The notes under the pieces were generated by a model that was not told the origin of the DNA, did not search any database, and saw only the letters and a program-made list of their open reading frames with translations. From NCBI RefSeq assembly GCF_000003815.2, contig NC_049980.1:12282591-12346590 (forward strand): a stretch of 64,000 bases of DNA, in the 5' to 3' direction. The stretch's first letter is position 1. Each line of letters opens with the position of its first letter. The DNA is from Branchiostoma floridae. Taxonomy: Eukaryota > Chordata > Leptocardii > Amphioxiformes > Branchiostomatidae. A program made the position numbers and the translations under genes. Positions 13,101 through 25,733 of the stretch are shown in pieces.

Positions 13101-14690
13101 GTTTCTGCTGTTATTTGAACCTTGTAAAGGATGTGAGACAGAAGACAATTTTTGCAAGATAGGAAAGTTGGCTTGTCCCAGATCCAAAGTAGCATTGGCA
13201 GGAAAATACTTCTATTAGACAGAATAGCAATTCACAATCATGATGAATAAAATAAGATATTCAAAAAAAGCGTATTCAATGGACACATGTACAAAGAGTT
13301 TATGTTTTATGCGTCTGTGCATAGGAAAATTACTTCAAATATCACTTCAAATATATACTTGTTGGAGTGTCAGGAAGTAGAGTTAAGAGTTGGCAGGACA
13401 AGCCATTAATCAGACAGGACAGTCAATCCCCTTGAGATGAAAAGTTTTGAAAAGATAAGTCAAGATGCTTTGAGAAGATCTGAAGAGGCTTTGAGAAGAT
13501 ATCAAGAAGGATTGACAAAAAGTCACTGGATGCTTGGAAGGATCTCAAGATGTTTTGAAAAAATCTTGAGATTGTTAAAACTTCTAAAACAATATGACAC
13601 AAAATAATACCAAAATAAGGGATTTTATGGTTTTATTTTCAGTTCTAAACTGTTATTTAGCTAGCATATTTCTACATTTATAAGTAATTTGTAATAAATA
13701 CACAGCATCTAACAACATTTTGTTGGAAACTACTATCATCTAGGTTAAACCGACAGGTCAATTTTGGAAGGGAGTTGCACAGAAGTTGGACATTGATCCT
13801 GCACAGTTCCTGATTCTCAACCCTCAGGTTCTCCATGTGGCAGCACGGGATGTCAGGCTACAGGTAACCATTGTTTGTTTGTTTGTTTGTTTATTTATAC
13901 ATCAGATGATTATTTCGATCTCCAATTAGAATTTACAATGATTATCATAAACTCTATTCTTCCTGGAGTCGTCCTTCAACATTATGAAAACACAATCAAA
14001 TAACATAAAGTTGACAAAAGTATACAGTATGACACGAAAGGAACTGAAGTAAACTGAATGTAAGAATGTAAAATAAACTCAGTGAACGGAAGTAATGAGG
14101 AGGGGTCAGAGGCTATAACATAAATAATTCTGATTAAAAACATCAATCGTTGTAACAATGAATAAAATAACAAATTGTCACTTACACACCCTTCCCACGT
14201 AAGAGGCTGCCACAAATGAGGAACCACTGAGCAACCAAAGATTTAAGTAATCAGAATGAATTTCAAAGATACTGGTAACAAACTATTTTCTAAAGTTTTG
14301 TTTGTTTTTTGTTGTATTGCAACTCATTAACTTTTACATCCTGCATCAGTTTTTTGTTCTACATGTATCTCAAACTTTTTTTTTTCATTTCTTCTCCAAA
14401 CACAGGGTAGGTGGCCCACCACAGGTCTGATAGCCACCACCTTTGCCCTTCACTACTGTGATGTTGTGGACTTGGCTGGATTTGGGTATGGTTCCTCCAT
14501 CTTCAACCACTACTACGAGCGTGACAAAACTGGAGGTCTACCGGCCGGGGGCACACAGCATAATGGGACTGTAGAAAAGGAATATCTTATTCGTCTGCTA
14601 GATGAGGGAGTTATAAGCCATGACTTGACTGGAGTTTATAAAAACAGCTCCAAGACAAGATTTTCTAGGATGGAAAAGAGCACATCATGA
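10151..14690 (+). CDS. Beta-galactoside alpha-2,3-sialyltransferase (ST3Gal family, ST3Gal3/4/6-like)
   Basis: Nine exons join in frame to 399 aa: 10151-10361, 10916-10985, 11134-11205, 11484-11587, 12037-12097, 12426-12524, 12818-12995, 13744-13863 and 14406-14690. It is a Golgi type II membrane enzyme that moves sialic acid from CMP-Neu5Ac to galactose (family knowledge). A short cytosolic end is followed by a signal anchor at about residues 9-27 (KLLLILVGIWILWLLC), then a stem. Sialylmotif L starts at Cys177 (CRRCLVLGNSG to RMNDAPVKGYESDVGS). Motif S is PTTGLIATTFALHYCDVVDL, with its disulfide Cys. Motif III is HYYE, and motif VS is HNGTVEKE with the catalytic His. HYYE and the VKGYESDVGS block point to the ST3Gal3/4/6 group; I cannot assign one orthologue. 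All essential motifs look intact. An ATG lies directly upstream of the signal anchor, and a poly(A) signal follows the stop. Confidence 0.94.
12628..12651. repeat. Short CTAGCC hexamer array
   Basis: About four tandem CTAGCC units lie in a sialyltransferase intron. It resembles telomere sequence only loosely, since the animal repeat is CCCTAA. Confidence 0.7.
13430..13570. repeat. Degenerate short tandem repeat in a sialyltransferase intron
   Basis: Phrases close to AAGATGCTTTGAGAAGAT recur about every 30 bp with heavy drift. I see no function. Confidence 0.5.
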
Positions 14691-17600
14691 AAACTGGCTA
14701 AGTAGTTTAACTTTGTTGTGTGAAATTGTTTAAACATTTTCTCAAAATTATGACATAGGCATGATTACAGCTAAGTACATTGAAGAAATATTTCAAATAC
14801 ATAAGCATTTGGAAAATCAATCTGTTTTTAAAAAGGGTTGTTTTAGTACAAAAGTCAAGTTTTAATTTTCTTCTTCATTTTTTGATCCTTGTTCAAGACA
14901 ATAAAGATTTTATAAACGTACAATGTTATGTACAGTGTATATAAAATTCGGATCACTTGATAAATAAATGAATAGCGGAATGACATTGACACATTGTCAT
15001 CATTGGTGTTATAACGTTACTAATTTCTTTCCATACATGTACAAATGTATTTTGTTTGAGTCAGAGACCAAAATCAAGTATATCCACATTCACATTATTG
15101 CTCACTGTCAAAGTGAGAGCAGATAGTCTTTAACGTTACATTTCGAGAAATATAAGAGCTAGTTAACATTAAAGGGACAATGATTTTGAACGGTGTTCTT
15201 ATGCATTTGTATTTCTTTCTAAGCTTTGTATAAGTTAACAAATAACAAATGAAAATAAGCATTTTTGTTGTAAAAAACACACTGCAACTTATGTGTGTAA
15301 AAATGATTTCCGGGAAGAAAATTTTCGTAATAGTTTTCTCGAAAACGCCGTGTCAAGTCAAGGACGTTATGTCAGGTGCACATGTACCTTCGAGCTTTTG
15401 CCCATCCATCTCTCTCCATAAAACCTGATGCACTTCCAACTTCAAATGACAGAGGGCGCAATAGTGTTGGAACAAAATACGTGTACACTTCAGGTTGCAG
15501 TTCAGGCAGTATAGTTGCCTGTTCAACTGTGTAACAAAAGTTCCGACCAATCACGATTCAATATAGGCAATCCCTTAAAATGGCTGGTATGTAGTCATCC
15601 TTCAGGTCCAGGAACTTTGATGGCGACGTAATAAACGGGCTCTGTAAGATTAAAGCTTTTATAACCCTTTCTTGTGCGCATCAGGCTGATTACCAACAGA
15701 CATTCAGCCTTTTTATCAACCTCTATAACTGAAGAATCTAATAGAAAGGGCCAGGCGTGCAAAGTTGGGTTTAATTTGCGGCGGTCCTTTTCTTGTATAG
15801 GAATCCACAGAAACCGTGACGAAAGTAGCTTTCAGCTAAATGAAATTTGTGGCTATATGCTTTCTGGGTGAATCGCGCTTTACCTTAATCCTCAAAGCAA
15901 CAAAGAAAAAGTAGATAGTCAGCACGCATTACCGCACCTACTTACAAGAACGTTAACTAGTACTCAGAATTTTATGCACCATTGATAGCCGATGATCGAG
16001 AGACATCCATCATATAATGTGATATGATATATCTCAAGGACAGGGTTAAGTTTTAACAAAATACATTGCGTACCATCTGTTCATTGTCAGTTCCGAATAA
16101 TACATTCTGTAGATATTGCAGATAATGTGGATACTAACACTGTGATGGTTTCGTTCAGTTATTCTCGTCCCATCTATACATGCATGCGTGCTCTGCTATT
16201 TACATGGTCTCTACCAGGCTCCGCAAATCGTTGGTCAAATATATAGAAATTGGACAAATAATGTGTTACGGGACCGACCGGCCAGTGGAGTCAGTACACG
16301 ACCCACGGATCCGTACCGACAGCGTACTAAAACTGCAAAACTTGTCTGAAACAATGTATCTTTAGAGTATAGTTCTCTTCTCATAAGATTGGAAATAATG
16401 GTATAAATGTATTTTCAACTTTTGCCAACGCTACGAATAGTTTAGGCTAAGATTGCTAACGCCGTTGCAAAAGAAAAACCCAACAATTAGAAATGATTTC
16501 TTTCTGTTGGAAACAACCGACGTTTAGTGATAACATTAAATCAAATCAAAATTCTTGTCAATACCACATTCATGTTGATCGTTTCGTCCTCCTTTTGATG
16601 ATTTTGGGGTAAAAATTTTGACAGTGGATAGACTGCCTCTGGTGTCATGGAGCCTGGTGTCATTTGTGGGCAAGATCCAGGCACCTCTTCCCGTGGCAAA
16701 AACTGCCAACCAAGAAGACTTCGGACATTTTAAGTCTTGTCCGGCAGAGGCAATTCTGTCAAATACATTAAAAAGTATCAGCCGGTAGGTACAATTTTGC
16801 TTGGAAATTGATGCATGGGGACTGTAACGACATAATTAGAAGCATGTGCACCTACCTTCTAGTCAAATGTCAAACCATCATTAGTTTGGTATGTTCACCA
16901 CTTCTAAGGATGAAAGAAGCAGACGTCACTGAAAATGTTTGCACGGTTCATTACACCAGGAGCCAGCGAAATGTCACAAAAATTCCGTCTTCCGTCAAAC
17001 TGATTTCAAACCTCCCCAACGTTTGCCAAAGGGTATACCGGTAAGTGGCTGGTTCCTAACAGCGTGAGACGTTATATCAAACCACGGATGGAACATATTA
17101 TTCCAAATGATGTTAATATAACTACCATAAATAGACGAAAATGTCACAGACACCCTACGGTAAAGATCTTTAAATTGAGAGAACGGGCTTGGGGTAAGTG
17201 GGAAGGGGATTATATGCTGCGCTCTAGACGTCAAACTATAGCCCTGCCCAGACGTCACTTATAACTCTATAGTTTCTTCATTTTCGTCATCTATCTACCT
17301 CTATATTCTTTAGCCAGGTTGGCGAGTTCAGATAAGGCATTGATCAACAATGAGGCCCTGTACAATACAAGTCCATAATGTACATAGAGTTACGAAAAAA
17401 AGAAAACCACTGTCTTTTCTTTGTTCAACTGCTCTTGACACGATATGGTGGGGATAATAATTGAAGCGATTGTTTCCAACCGCTTCAACAATCAATTTTA
17501 GACGTTGATATACATGATTGTATGAAGTAAAATCATTATGTGCAAGGCTTTGTTAATAAATGGAACTTATGTTTTACAATGAGTGTGCATCCTTTTAAGC

Positions 17601-19287
17601 ATCATTCAATCTTTTTGATGTTTTAAAACTATTGATGATGGGTCTAAATGTTCCTGGTGTTCAAGTCAATGGGAATTGTTCACCCTACCAGGAACCTTCT
17701 ACACATTGCTCAATACGTGCATTATGTGTAAATCCTGTCAAGAATTGGTCCTGCAACAGAGGACCTATCGGTTTCCATCATGCACACCTACGCGAAATGT
17801 TTTCGACAGTTGAATGGGCAATGTTTTGTACCAAATTGAACACATATAATGTAAAGTAAATCCATGTCTTAGATTCGGATTGAGATAAAAGTCAAACTTT
17901 GAATGTACATGCTACGATATCACTATCCAAACATGATATAAATGTTTTCAGTTCTCTTAAGCTTTTAATTGCTCCCTTAAATATGTTGCATTTTCGGATC
18001 TAACCCCCCTGGATTGAGCGTCTACTGAGAAGTCCTAATATTGCCCCCCACAGTCCACTCTTGTGCACTCAGATTTGTTTTGAACGGGTTTGGGGATCAG
18101 ACAGGATCTTTATCATTATGCCCCTAAATGTCTTTTTAATCTGAGGCTTTTGAAGAAATGGGACGTCAAATAAAATGGGTTTACGGGGATGGCAAATGAA
18201 ACTACTTACTGCAAAAGAGGAAGTATTCACAAGATTTAATTTCGATGAAGTGGGGAAGTGGAGTGTTCAACTGGTTTTAAGCTGTACGATTTGCCAAGCA
18301 GGATTTATCACAAAAGGGAAATGTTTGCTGTGTTTAAGTTCGCGTTGTGGTTACCATGCATGAAAATACAAGTCCACTGCGAACAATGTGCATTATACAG
18401 TATGTAGGCGTACGATCTACGTCATCAGCACGCAGGTGGCAAGGGTGTTTGTGCTATTAAAGCCATATTCTAGCAATCCTTTCACTGATCCAGTCACCGA
18501 CAGCCGGAGATTGTATAACACGTACGGGCAAGCACACTTGTACACATCTACAAGTGCACTCAAGGCTATCTCACGACATATGTTCCAATGTCGGTACTTT
18601 ATAGTCATCACTGTGGAAGGATTTTTTTCTCGAAAAAATCAATTCGAAGCGGGAATGTTATCCATTGAATTTAGTGCAGTGACAAACAGCACATATACTG
18701 TGTACAGTTGTACGAACCCGTCATAGCACCTACGTCATGGCCATTAATAACTAAGGATGGTAATAGTGAAAAAAGGATAACTCTTTTAAAAGTTTCCCCA
18801 AAGCTCTCTTAAGTGACATTAAAAATCAAAAGGGCTTTTAAAGCTCTCCGAACATAAAAAGGCACCTACTATATACATAAAGCTGTTTCGGTTGAGGCGC
18901 CCTTTCAAGAATAATGCCAGAAGCAAAGTGGTTAACGAATACTTGCAACTTCCTGTGGAAGATGGAATTGAACTGTTTACGATAATACCTAGAGCAATGA
19001 CTGCTTTTCCTGCGCATAATTCTTAATTAGTTTATAATGTAAAGCTGCCGCTTTAGAAGACACAGATGAAAAACATGTAAGGATTGCTTGTTAAGGAGAT
19101 TTCCGCCAACCCCCCACCTGTAGCTGACAGCTACCTCAGGCTATGTCGTCACTTCCTGGAAAGAGGTATAAGTTGTAGAGACGGTGAACCCAGCCTTCAC
19201 AACGGTAGTGCTGGACGTCTGGAGTCAATCGTCGTCAGAAAACATAGGAAGACAATCGACAGTCGTCTCCAAGTAGGATACCTAAAC
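14691..19287. other. Intergenic region, no gene recognised
   Basis: Between the sialyltransferase 3' end and the prokineticin-like gene I find only short open frames without family resemblance. A candidate small inverted-repeat element lies at about 16616-16770 (TTTGACAG then TGCCTCTG, answered by CAGAGGCA then CTGTCAAA). Around 16200 is a copy of the phrase CTCTACCAGGCTCCGC also seen near 6882, and more loosely near 63717, which marks another dispersed family. Confidence 0.5.
14900..14905 (+). terminator. Poly(A) signal AATAAA for the sialyltransferase gene
   Basis: AATAAA lies 210 bases after the stop codon at 14688-14690 and is the first good candidate on the coding strand. Confidence 0.5.
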
Positions 19288-20339
19288 ATGGTAGTGCCAT
19301 CCTGTTTCCGATTCGCACTGGTTGGTGCTCTCATCTGCTGGGCACAAGTGTCTTCTCAAATCCCTACAGAAGCCGTAAGTTTGAGCTTCATTTCTTCACT
19401 AGCAATTCTGTACGTCTATTTTCATTGCTCGTTCGTTCACTGTGCTGTCACATTCATCGTGGGGCGTCGTACGGTTTTGATGTCGTAGTATTTTCAAGTA
19501 TGTTGTGACGGAAGTAACATTTAACGAGGGTCTTAGACAGCCTTTACATGTAACAAGACAGCTGACTGTTGTAGGGCACACTAGTGCACAACTGTCGCAA
19601 GAATGCCCTCAGTTTTACGATCGTTCAACGATTGCGGGACTTATAAGACTGGGTCCATACTGATAAAGACTTAGAGAGAATGTTCCCTATGCAATGAAGA
19701 ACAGGTGATTAATATCATCTATGTGTGGTGCGAGGCAATGTTACTGTAGGTGAATCTGGATTTCCTTAGCTGGGTTTCTATTGTAGGAGTGCAGATCGCC
19801 ATCTGTATCATTTCGTCGTGTCAACCATTTATTGGGCGTATAGACGTTCCATGTTAAGGTTGAGATATGTATACGCATTTCGTACAGTATCGTGCAACAT
19901 CATAATTGTTTTTATCTTGCATGGAAACATCATAATCGTAGATGGCGAACATGTGTACTTAGCATGGGTAGGTGTTGCGAGGTAGATGAGTCGGAGGGAA
20001 GGTAACTGCAGATGTCGATAGCCCTGGGTCAGTGACATTAGAGACCGGGTAGAACATTGACACGGTGTGTTCTGCTTTTTTCAGGGCCCAGTCTGTAGCA
20101 ACGACCTTCAGTGCATGCGTAAAATGGACGGGTACGGGGCCTGCTGCGTCTTCTCGTCGCTTCTGTCCAGAGCCGCCCCGCAGTGCAAGACGGCAGGGAG
20201 TTCGGGGGACCTGTGTCACGTCGGGAGCAACTTCGAGCCGTACCCTTTCTGGAGGCCCCACGGCTTCGGGAGCTGCCCGTGCGGGAGGGGGTTGACTTGC
20301 GTCCCGCTGGACAGATCCTTCATTGGAGTGTGCAAGTAA
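19288..20339 (+). CDS. Secreted ten-cysteine peptide, prokineticin/astakine-like
   Basis: Two exons (19288-19374 and 20085-20339) join in phase 0 to 113 aa. Residues 1-23 or so form a signal peptide (CFRFALVGALICWAQVSS). The mature part has ten cysteines in the order C, C, CC, C, C, CPC, C, C. This matches the colipase-fold spacing of prokineticins (AVIT family): CSNDLQC, then ACC, then QC, LC about 10 residues on, GSCPC, and a final C near the end. The vertebrate N-terminal AVIT is absent, and the segment after CC has Leu where prokineticins have their receptor-binding Trp. In both respects it resembles invertebrate astakines. Prokineticins act on G-protein-coupled receptors and astakines stimulate haematopoiesis (family knowledge); the role here is inference. 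The start is the Met directly before the hydrophobic core; an in-frame upstream extension looks untranslated. Exon 2 is much richer in GC than its surroundings. Confidence 0.75.
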
Positions 20340-21224
20340 ACCACGTACGGGCAGACAGCGAGACCATGGTCAACATTTCAATACCTGTAACGTTAGTCCT
20401 CAGGTCATTGCTATAACGGGCAGTATTTTTTGTTGCCTTAGTGAACTTTGTAGATTCGGTAGGTTTTGACCTGAATTAAGACTATCTTAAAGATGACTGC
20501 TGGCTTTGTCAAGAATCATGGAAGTGAAATGATATCAAACTGAAGATCTGGTCTTGTGTGTGAAATGAAGAGTTATAAATACAACAGAATATTTTGATGG
20601 ATGAAGTGTACTGGCTCTGTTCATTCTGAAAATGAAAAGTTAGAATAAACTGTGTGATATACAATATGTTAACTTAGCATACAAACATACACGTGTTAGA
20701 ATTATAAAGATCAAGTGATTTTTAACATAAATCAGCCCATCGTGTTTATGAAATATATCAGAACCAGCAGATGAACTACATCTGAAGAATAGAATTGGCC
20801 ATGAGAAGATGGGGAATTGAAATTATTATCATTAAGCTACATAATTTGCACTATTTACTTCATTGAAGAAACTTGAGCCTGGTGAAACCAACAATCCCGA
20901 CTACCAAGGCTGCCGGACCGGATTTTTAGCTGACATAGGGATGTTCAGCTTCACGCTTGTCAACGACGTTCCGTCAAATCTGTTGAGTGCCAGAATGTCG
21001 CCGAACTCGCCAGAGAGCCGAGCGTATGTTTCGCTTTAAAATCTACCCGATCAAAATAGAAAAGCACAAATTGGACGGGGCTCGGTGACCCTTAGGAAGA
21101 GGTCTCTGCTATCATTAAAATCTATCGTTTACCACCAAGTCTAGCGTTTACAAAACAGAACTAAGCTCTGATGTTGACACCATTGTCGTCACTTACTGCC
21201 ACATTGCCACCTCAAGTGATCACT

Positions 21225-21520
21225 GGTTGATTTGACAAACCGTGCTTTTTGCCAAGTTTTCATTGGCATCAGGCCGTCATGAAATTAGCTTAATTCACTC
21301 GCATATGGTGCCCAACATATTTCATGTTATTGTTAATACTGTTGCTAGTGCTCTGGTGGATGTAAGCGCTACCTTTGATTTTCGACGCCATGGAAACGTG
21401 AATTCAAATATTTATAAGACACTTTGACAAACAGTGCTTTCTTCTATATGCTTTCATTGGTATCAGGTGGTCATGGCAATTAGCTCAACCCACGTGCATC
21501 TGGTGCCAAACGTGTCTATA
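21225..21520. repeat. Diverged tandem duplication, about 195-bp period
   Basis: Two blocks starting near 21232 and 21427 share GACAAACxGTGCTTT, then TTTCATTGG, ATCAGG, a GTCATG, AATTAGCT and GGTGCC in the same order. Identity is moderate, so the duplication is old. Confidence 0.6.
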
Positions 21521-23338
21521 AATTCTCACCTCACCACACCTCACCGGTCCCATAGCCTCATCGGCCGTAGGGGCAGCAATGCCATCAACATAAGTCTTCC
21601 ATCTTCGTCTATTAATTGATGAAGACTAAAAGACGGCGTTCCAGAAACATGCAGAAGATCATAGTACTCAAAGACGACGCAAAAGGTCACTAAGTTCTAC
21701 CTTCCATAACAAAGAATCTACCATAAAGTCTTCAATTTAACTGACATTTTGATTTCTTGATCACTACTAGTAACTGCTACAATTGTATACATGTATTGGA
21801 TATTGGAAATCAACAACATATAATTTCATCCTAAGCTAGTTGAACATGTGTAAAATAGCTGTACGATACTTCCCCCTCTATACCGCATGAACAACGTAGA
21901 GACGCTCTTCATAGCGGCTCCTATACGTAACACAACTGCGCGATGGTTACTTGTGCCCTTTGGTCGAAACTTTATCTTACGACATCGTCAAAACTGTAAC
22001 GGCCACGCTTTGCATAGTACTTATACTATAAATGATACTGTTTGGCAGCGTCTATGTCGCAGTGATATGTAACCGACAGTAAATATATCTGTGCATCTAT
22101 GTTGTATGTGTTGCGTGTTGGACTGTAAGTTTGTTTGTCCTCGCAGAGGTTTACTTTCACGGTAGGAGTGCTAGTAGAGGTTTAAAAGAGTTTTAAAATC
22201 TCCGTAGGAACAATACTGTACCATCGAAACACATGTTTATGGTGTCAGAATTTGGGCGGAGAGGAGTAAAGCTTCAGATTATCTGCAAAGCTTTAGGTTA
22301 TCTATTGAGCAGCGAAAGTAGCATCCTGATACACTTGCTAATCACACGTGCACGTAATCAGATCACAGAATACAGTGGGTCATGAGATCAAGTCTATAAT
22401 ACTTTGTAACAGGTAATGAGGCTAGCAACATGTTGACAACTCGTTTTAATTCCATACGTTATTTTCTGATGCTGCAAAGAACATTTCGGTTTCAACAAAA
22501 ACTAGTACCTTCTCATAGTATCCTTGTGATGCTAGATTTTACGAGCAAAGTGTTACGTGCGATTTGCACGTGCCAAATATTTACATGAGTTTTTGCCCTT
22601 TCTCTTAGGTGAAAGAACATAGGCAGGCGAGGTTACAACTCGTTAAGAATCGTGTTAATTCATCGATTGAACATGCTCTGAGAGCGAGATCCTCTGTAAA
22701 CTTGCAAGAGAATATTTTTCAGTCACGATTCTCCTTCAAAGAGAAAAGCGCGGGTGCTACACATAACGACTGCTGACTGATTTGCGGTGAGCTGTGATCG
22801 CTGGTCATTAGAACTGGAAGAAAGCAGCCCGCCAGTGACGCACATCTGGCAGAGGCTAATCGCAATCTGCGCAGTTTGGACTAATGGCGATAACCTGATA
22901 ACCTTTCTGCTCAGATCCACCGCCTGTTGGTAGCGATAACTGTGTTTTTATGATATGACAGAAATCATTTTCACAGAGGTAAGCGAAGATACGCCCAATT
23001 CTTAAATGTAGTAGGCAAGCCTACATAAAAACTATTCGTTTACGATCCCCATCGTCTCTAAAAGACCATCGAAAGTGATACAAACATCTCTACACTTTAG
23101 TTATTAATGGGATTTCAGAGCTCAGACAACAGGAATTGTAACTTACTAATCTAGAGGACCATCAATAGCAGTGTAACTTTTGCCTAACTTCTCCAGATAC
23201 AAGACGAGGTTTTCTGCTATGGTGTACAAGTTCTGACATCTTATACTTGCAGGCGTTGAGGTGTACACCGTACTTCATCTGTGTAGATGGCTCTTGCTTT
23301 ATATGTAACGTTAGAACTAGTGACAGGCATAATTGCCC

Positions 23339-24050
23339 GCGTGGATGGTGTTCATGACCAAGGCCAGGTATATTGACATGTGTGTGTGTGTGGATGGTGT
23401 TCAGCACCAGGGACATGTGTGTTTGCCTGTGTGTGGATGGTGTTCAGTACCAGGGACGGGCATACCTGTGTGTGGATGGTGTTCAGCACCAAGGATAGTT
23501 GTGTTTATCTGTGCGTGGAAGGCTTTCAGCACCAGGGAAATGTGTGTTTACCCATGTGTGGATGCTGTTCAGCACCAGGGACAGGGATATTTACCTGTGT
23601 GTGGATGGTGTTCAGCACCATGGACACACGAACGCGAACAGTATCTGTGTGTGGTTGGTGTTCAGCACCAAAAACATTTTTTTTTCGTATGGTGTTCAGT
23701 ACCAAGGACAGCCTTATTTGCCAGTGTGTTGATGGTGTTTGGCACCAAGGACAGGTTTGTTCACCCACATTTTGATGGTTTTCAGCACCAAGGACATGAC
23801 TTGTTGCCTGTGTGTGGATGGTGTTCCGTCCCAAGAACAGGGCTTTTTGCCTGTGTGTGTGTGTGTGGATGGTGTTCAGCACCAAGGACAGGTTTGTTTA
23901 CCCAATGTGGATTGTGTTTAGTCCCAAGGACAAGGCTTTTTGCCTGTGTGTTGATGGTGTTCAGCACCAAGGACAAGTCTGTTTACCCACATGTGGATTG
24001 TGTTCACTGGCAGGACAGGTCTGTTTGCCTGTGTGTGAAACGTGTTCAAA
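23339..24050. repeat. Minisatellite, about 17 units of roughly 39-46 bp
   Basis: The unit is close to GATGGTGTTCAGCACCAAGG followed by about 20 bases containing TTTGCCTGTGTGTG. About 17 units are visible, with variable length. The array keeps several frames open on both strands because the unit lacks stops, including one of 253 codons at 23333-24094. Unit lengths that are not multiples of three, and the absence of any Met or signal context, argue against a gene. Confidence 0.9.
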
Positions 24051-25733
24051 CTGTTGAGAATCAGTTGAAAAACTTTGTAGTACACAGTAAATGAAAGCTA
24101 CAACGGTCCTTTTACAATAAATTATGCATATGTATTGCAAGAAAAGAAATCACATGAACAGTCCAGGCAAATGTATACCTGTATACATACAGGTACTGTC
24201 ATCAACTGAAGCAGCTGTTTGCTCCCTATCTGATTTTATATCCTGACATCTGATCCTCCATTTCTTACAATATGCAATTTCAGGAAAATCAAGGGACAAT
24301 TAAATCATGTTTCCTCACCAAAATTTTCTTAAGTACACCTTAAATTGTGCCATACTCATATATTCATATAGTAGGACATCTGTTGTAAACTACCCATAAC
24401 AAAAAGGGTTTAGAAACTTCAATCTGATCAATCCTATCTCTGTATTTCATAAATTGCATCATATTGTATTATATACCATTGAAAAACATATTTACCATCC
24501 TTCAAATTGATGTCCTGTTTGCTTTGAACATACTTTCACGAGTTAAGAACTACTCAAATGAGAAATTTTCCTTTATCACATGTCATGTCTTTTACTAAAT
24601 GTTTGTGTTACATTATCAGAAAGCTTGACTTCTTTACAATGGTACCTCATTTGCCATGATCACACTTTTGTGCATTGAGCACCATCACTTATAGTGAAAA
24701 GTGGGCCATGAAAATAAAGTGCACAAATTCCCCTGCCAACATCAGTCACTGTGTTGTCAGGAGATTGTCTGATGCATTCACATAGCCTGCTCAGGTGTTT
24801 GACCTGTGACTGTAGGATCAGGACAAATATGGTATCATTGTAAGGCTTTCTAATAATGTATAATTCTATAAATGAAAAATAAAGCAGATATTATTGATCA
24901 GGTTAAGTTTTGAACTTTTAATGTTGAGCATACACATATGAGGAGGGAATGTTTTCAAGTACAGACTTAGAAGCTTGAGCTAGAAATGATCAAATAAACA
25001 TTAGGACCTCATTAGAGGGCTGTTGGCTAAGCTTAATCTTCTTCCTGTGTTTCACCATGGGAGCTTGTTATTGACGTCATTAAGTGCACATGTCCCTCAG
25101 GACAGGAAAAGCAAATACAGTATTGCATTATACTTTTGTGTTGGTTTTATTTCATGGAAGGTCAGAAAAGGATATTTTTCTTAAATTTTCAGTCAAAACA
25201 ATTCTGTAGTACAGTGGTAATACATTCAGAATGGACATTTGCAGTGTCCTGAACTTACCTTTTCATACATGTCTATCTTGTCTCCCTAATGACCAGGAGG
25301 TCAAGGGACTAGGTAAGTCGTAGGTTGCCGTGAAAGCCGCAAAGATGAAACCACAGATAACATTTCAGGATTCACAGTACCTCTCTCAACCATGTTCACT
25401 TTCCTACAGCAGTATATTGAGTTATTTGGGCAACACTTTCACTGTAGGACAGTTAAGTTTTTATTTACCCATTTTGCCAGTGGTGGCAAACTTTAGAGAA
25501 ACACATACCCAGCATATGACTGGTGTAGGTTAGATATACAAGTAGGTAAAGATAGATGTATCAGAACTACATTTACCTTCACAACTCCAATTTTACATGC
25601 ACTAATTCGCATATGAAGGTGATATTTTAGCCATGTTGGAATTATTTTGTCATCCAAGGTTTGAATTTGTCAATTGAGTAATAAACCAACCATAAAAATT
25701 TTAAGACTGATAATACGCTAAGGCTAATGAAAC

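Larger units (their letters stand above)
20340..25733. other. Intergenic region with minisatellite, no gene recognised
   Basis: This separates the prokineticin-like gene from the 3' end of TRAPPC12. It contains a tandem duplication at about 21225-21520 and the minisatellite at 23339-24050. The rest is AT-rich with no exon that I can support. Confidence 0.5.

Noticed and set aside
18388-18726. 112-codon open frame
   Set aside because: It resembles no family, has no splice context and has no signal or domain pattern; probably chance.
23333-24094. 253-codon open frame with repeated Cys/Trp motif
   Set aside because: It coincides with a minisatellite whose unit lacks stops; other frames and the opposite strand are open too, and unit lengths are not multiples of three.
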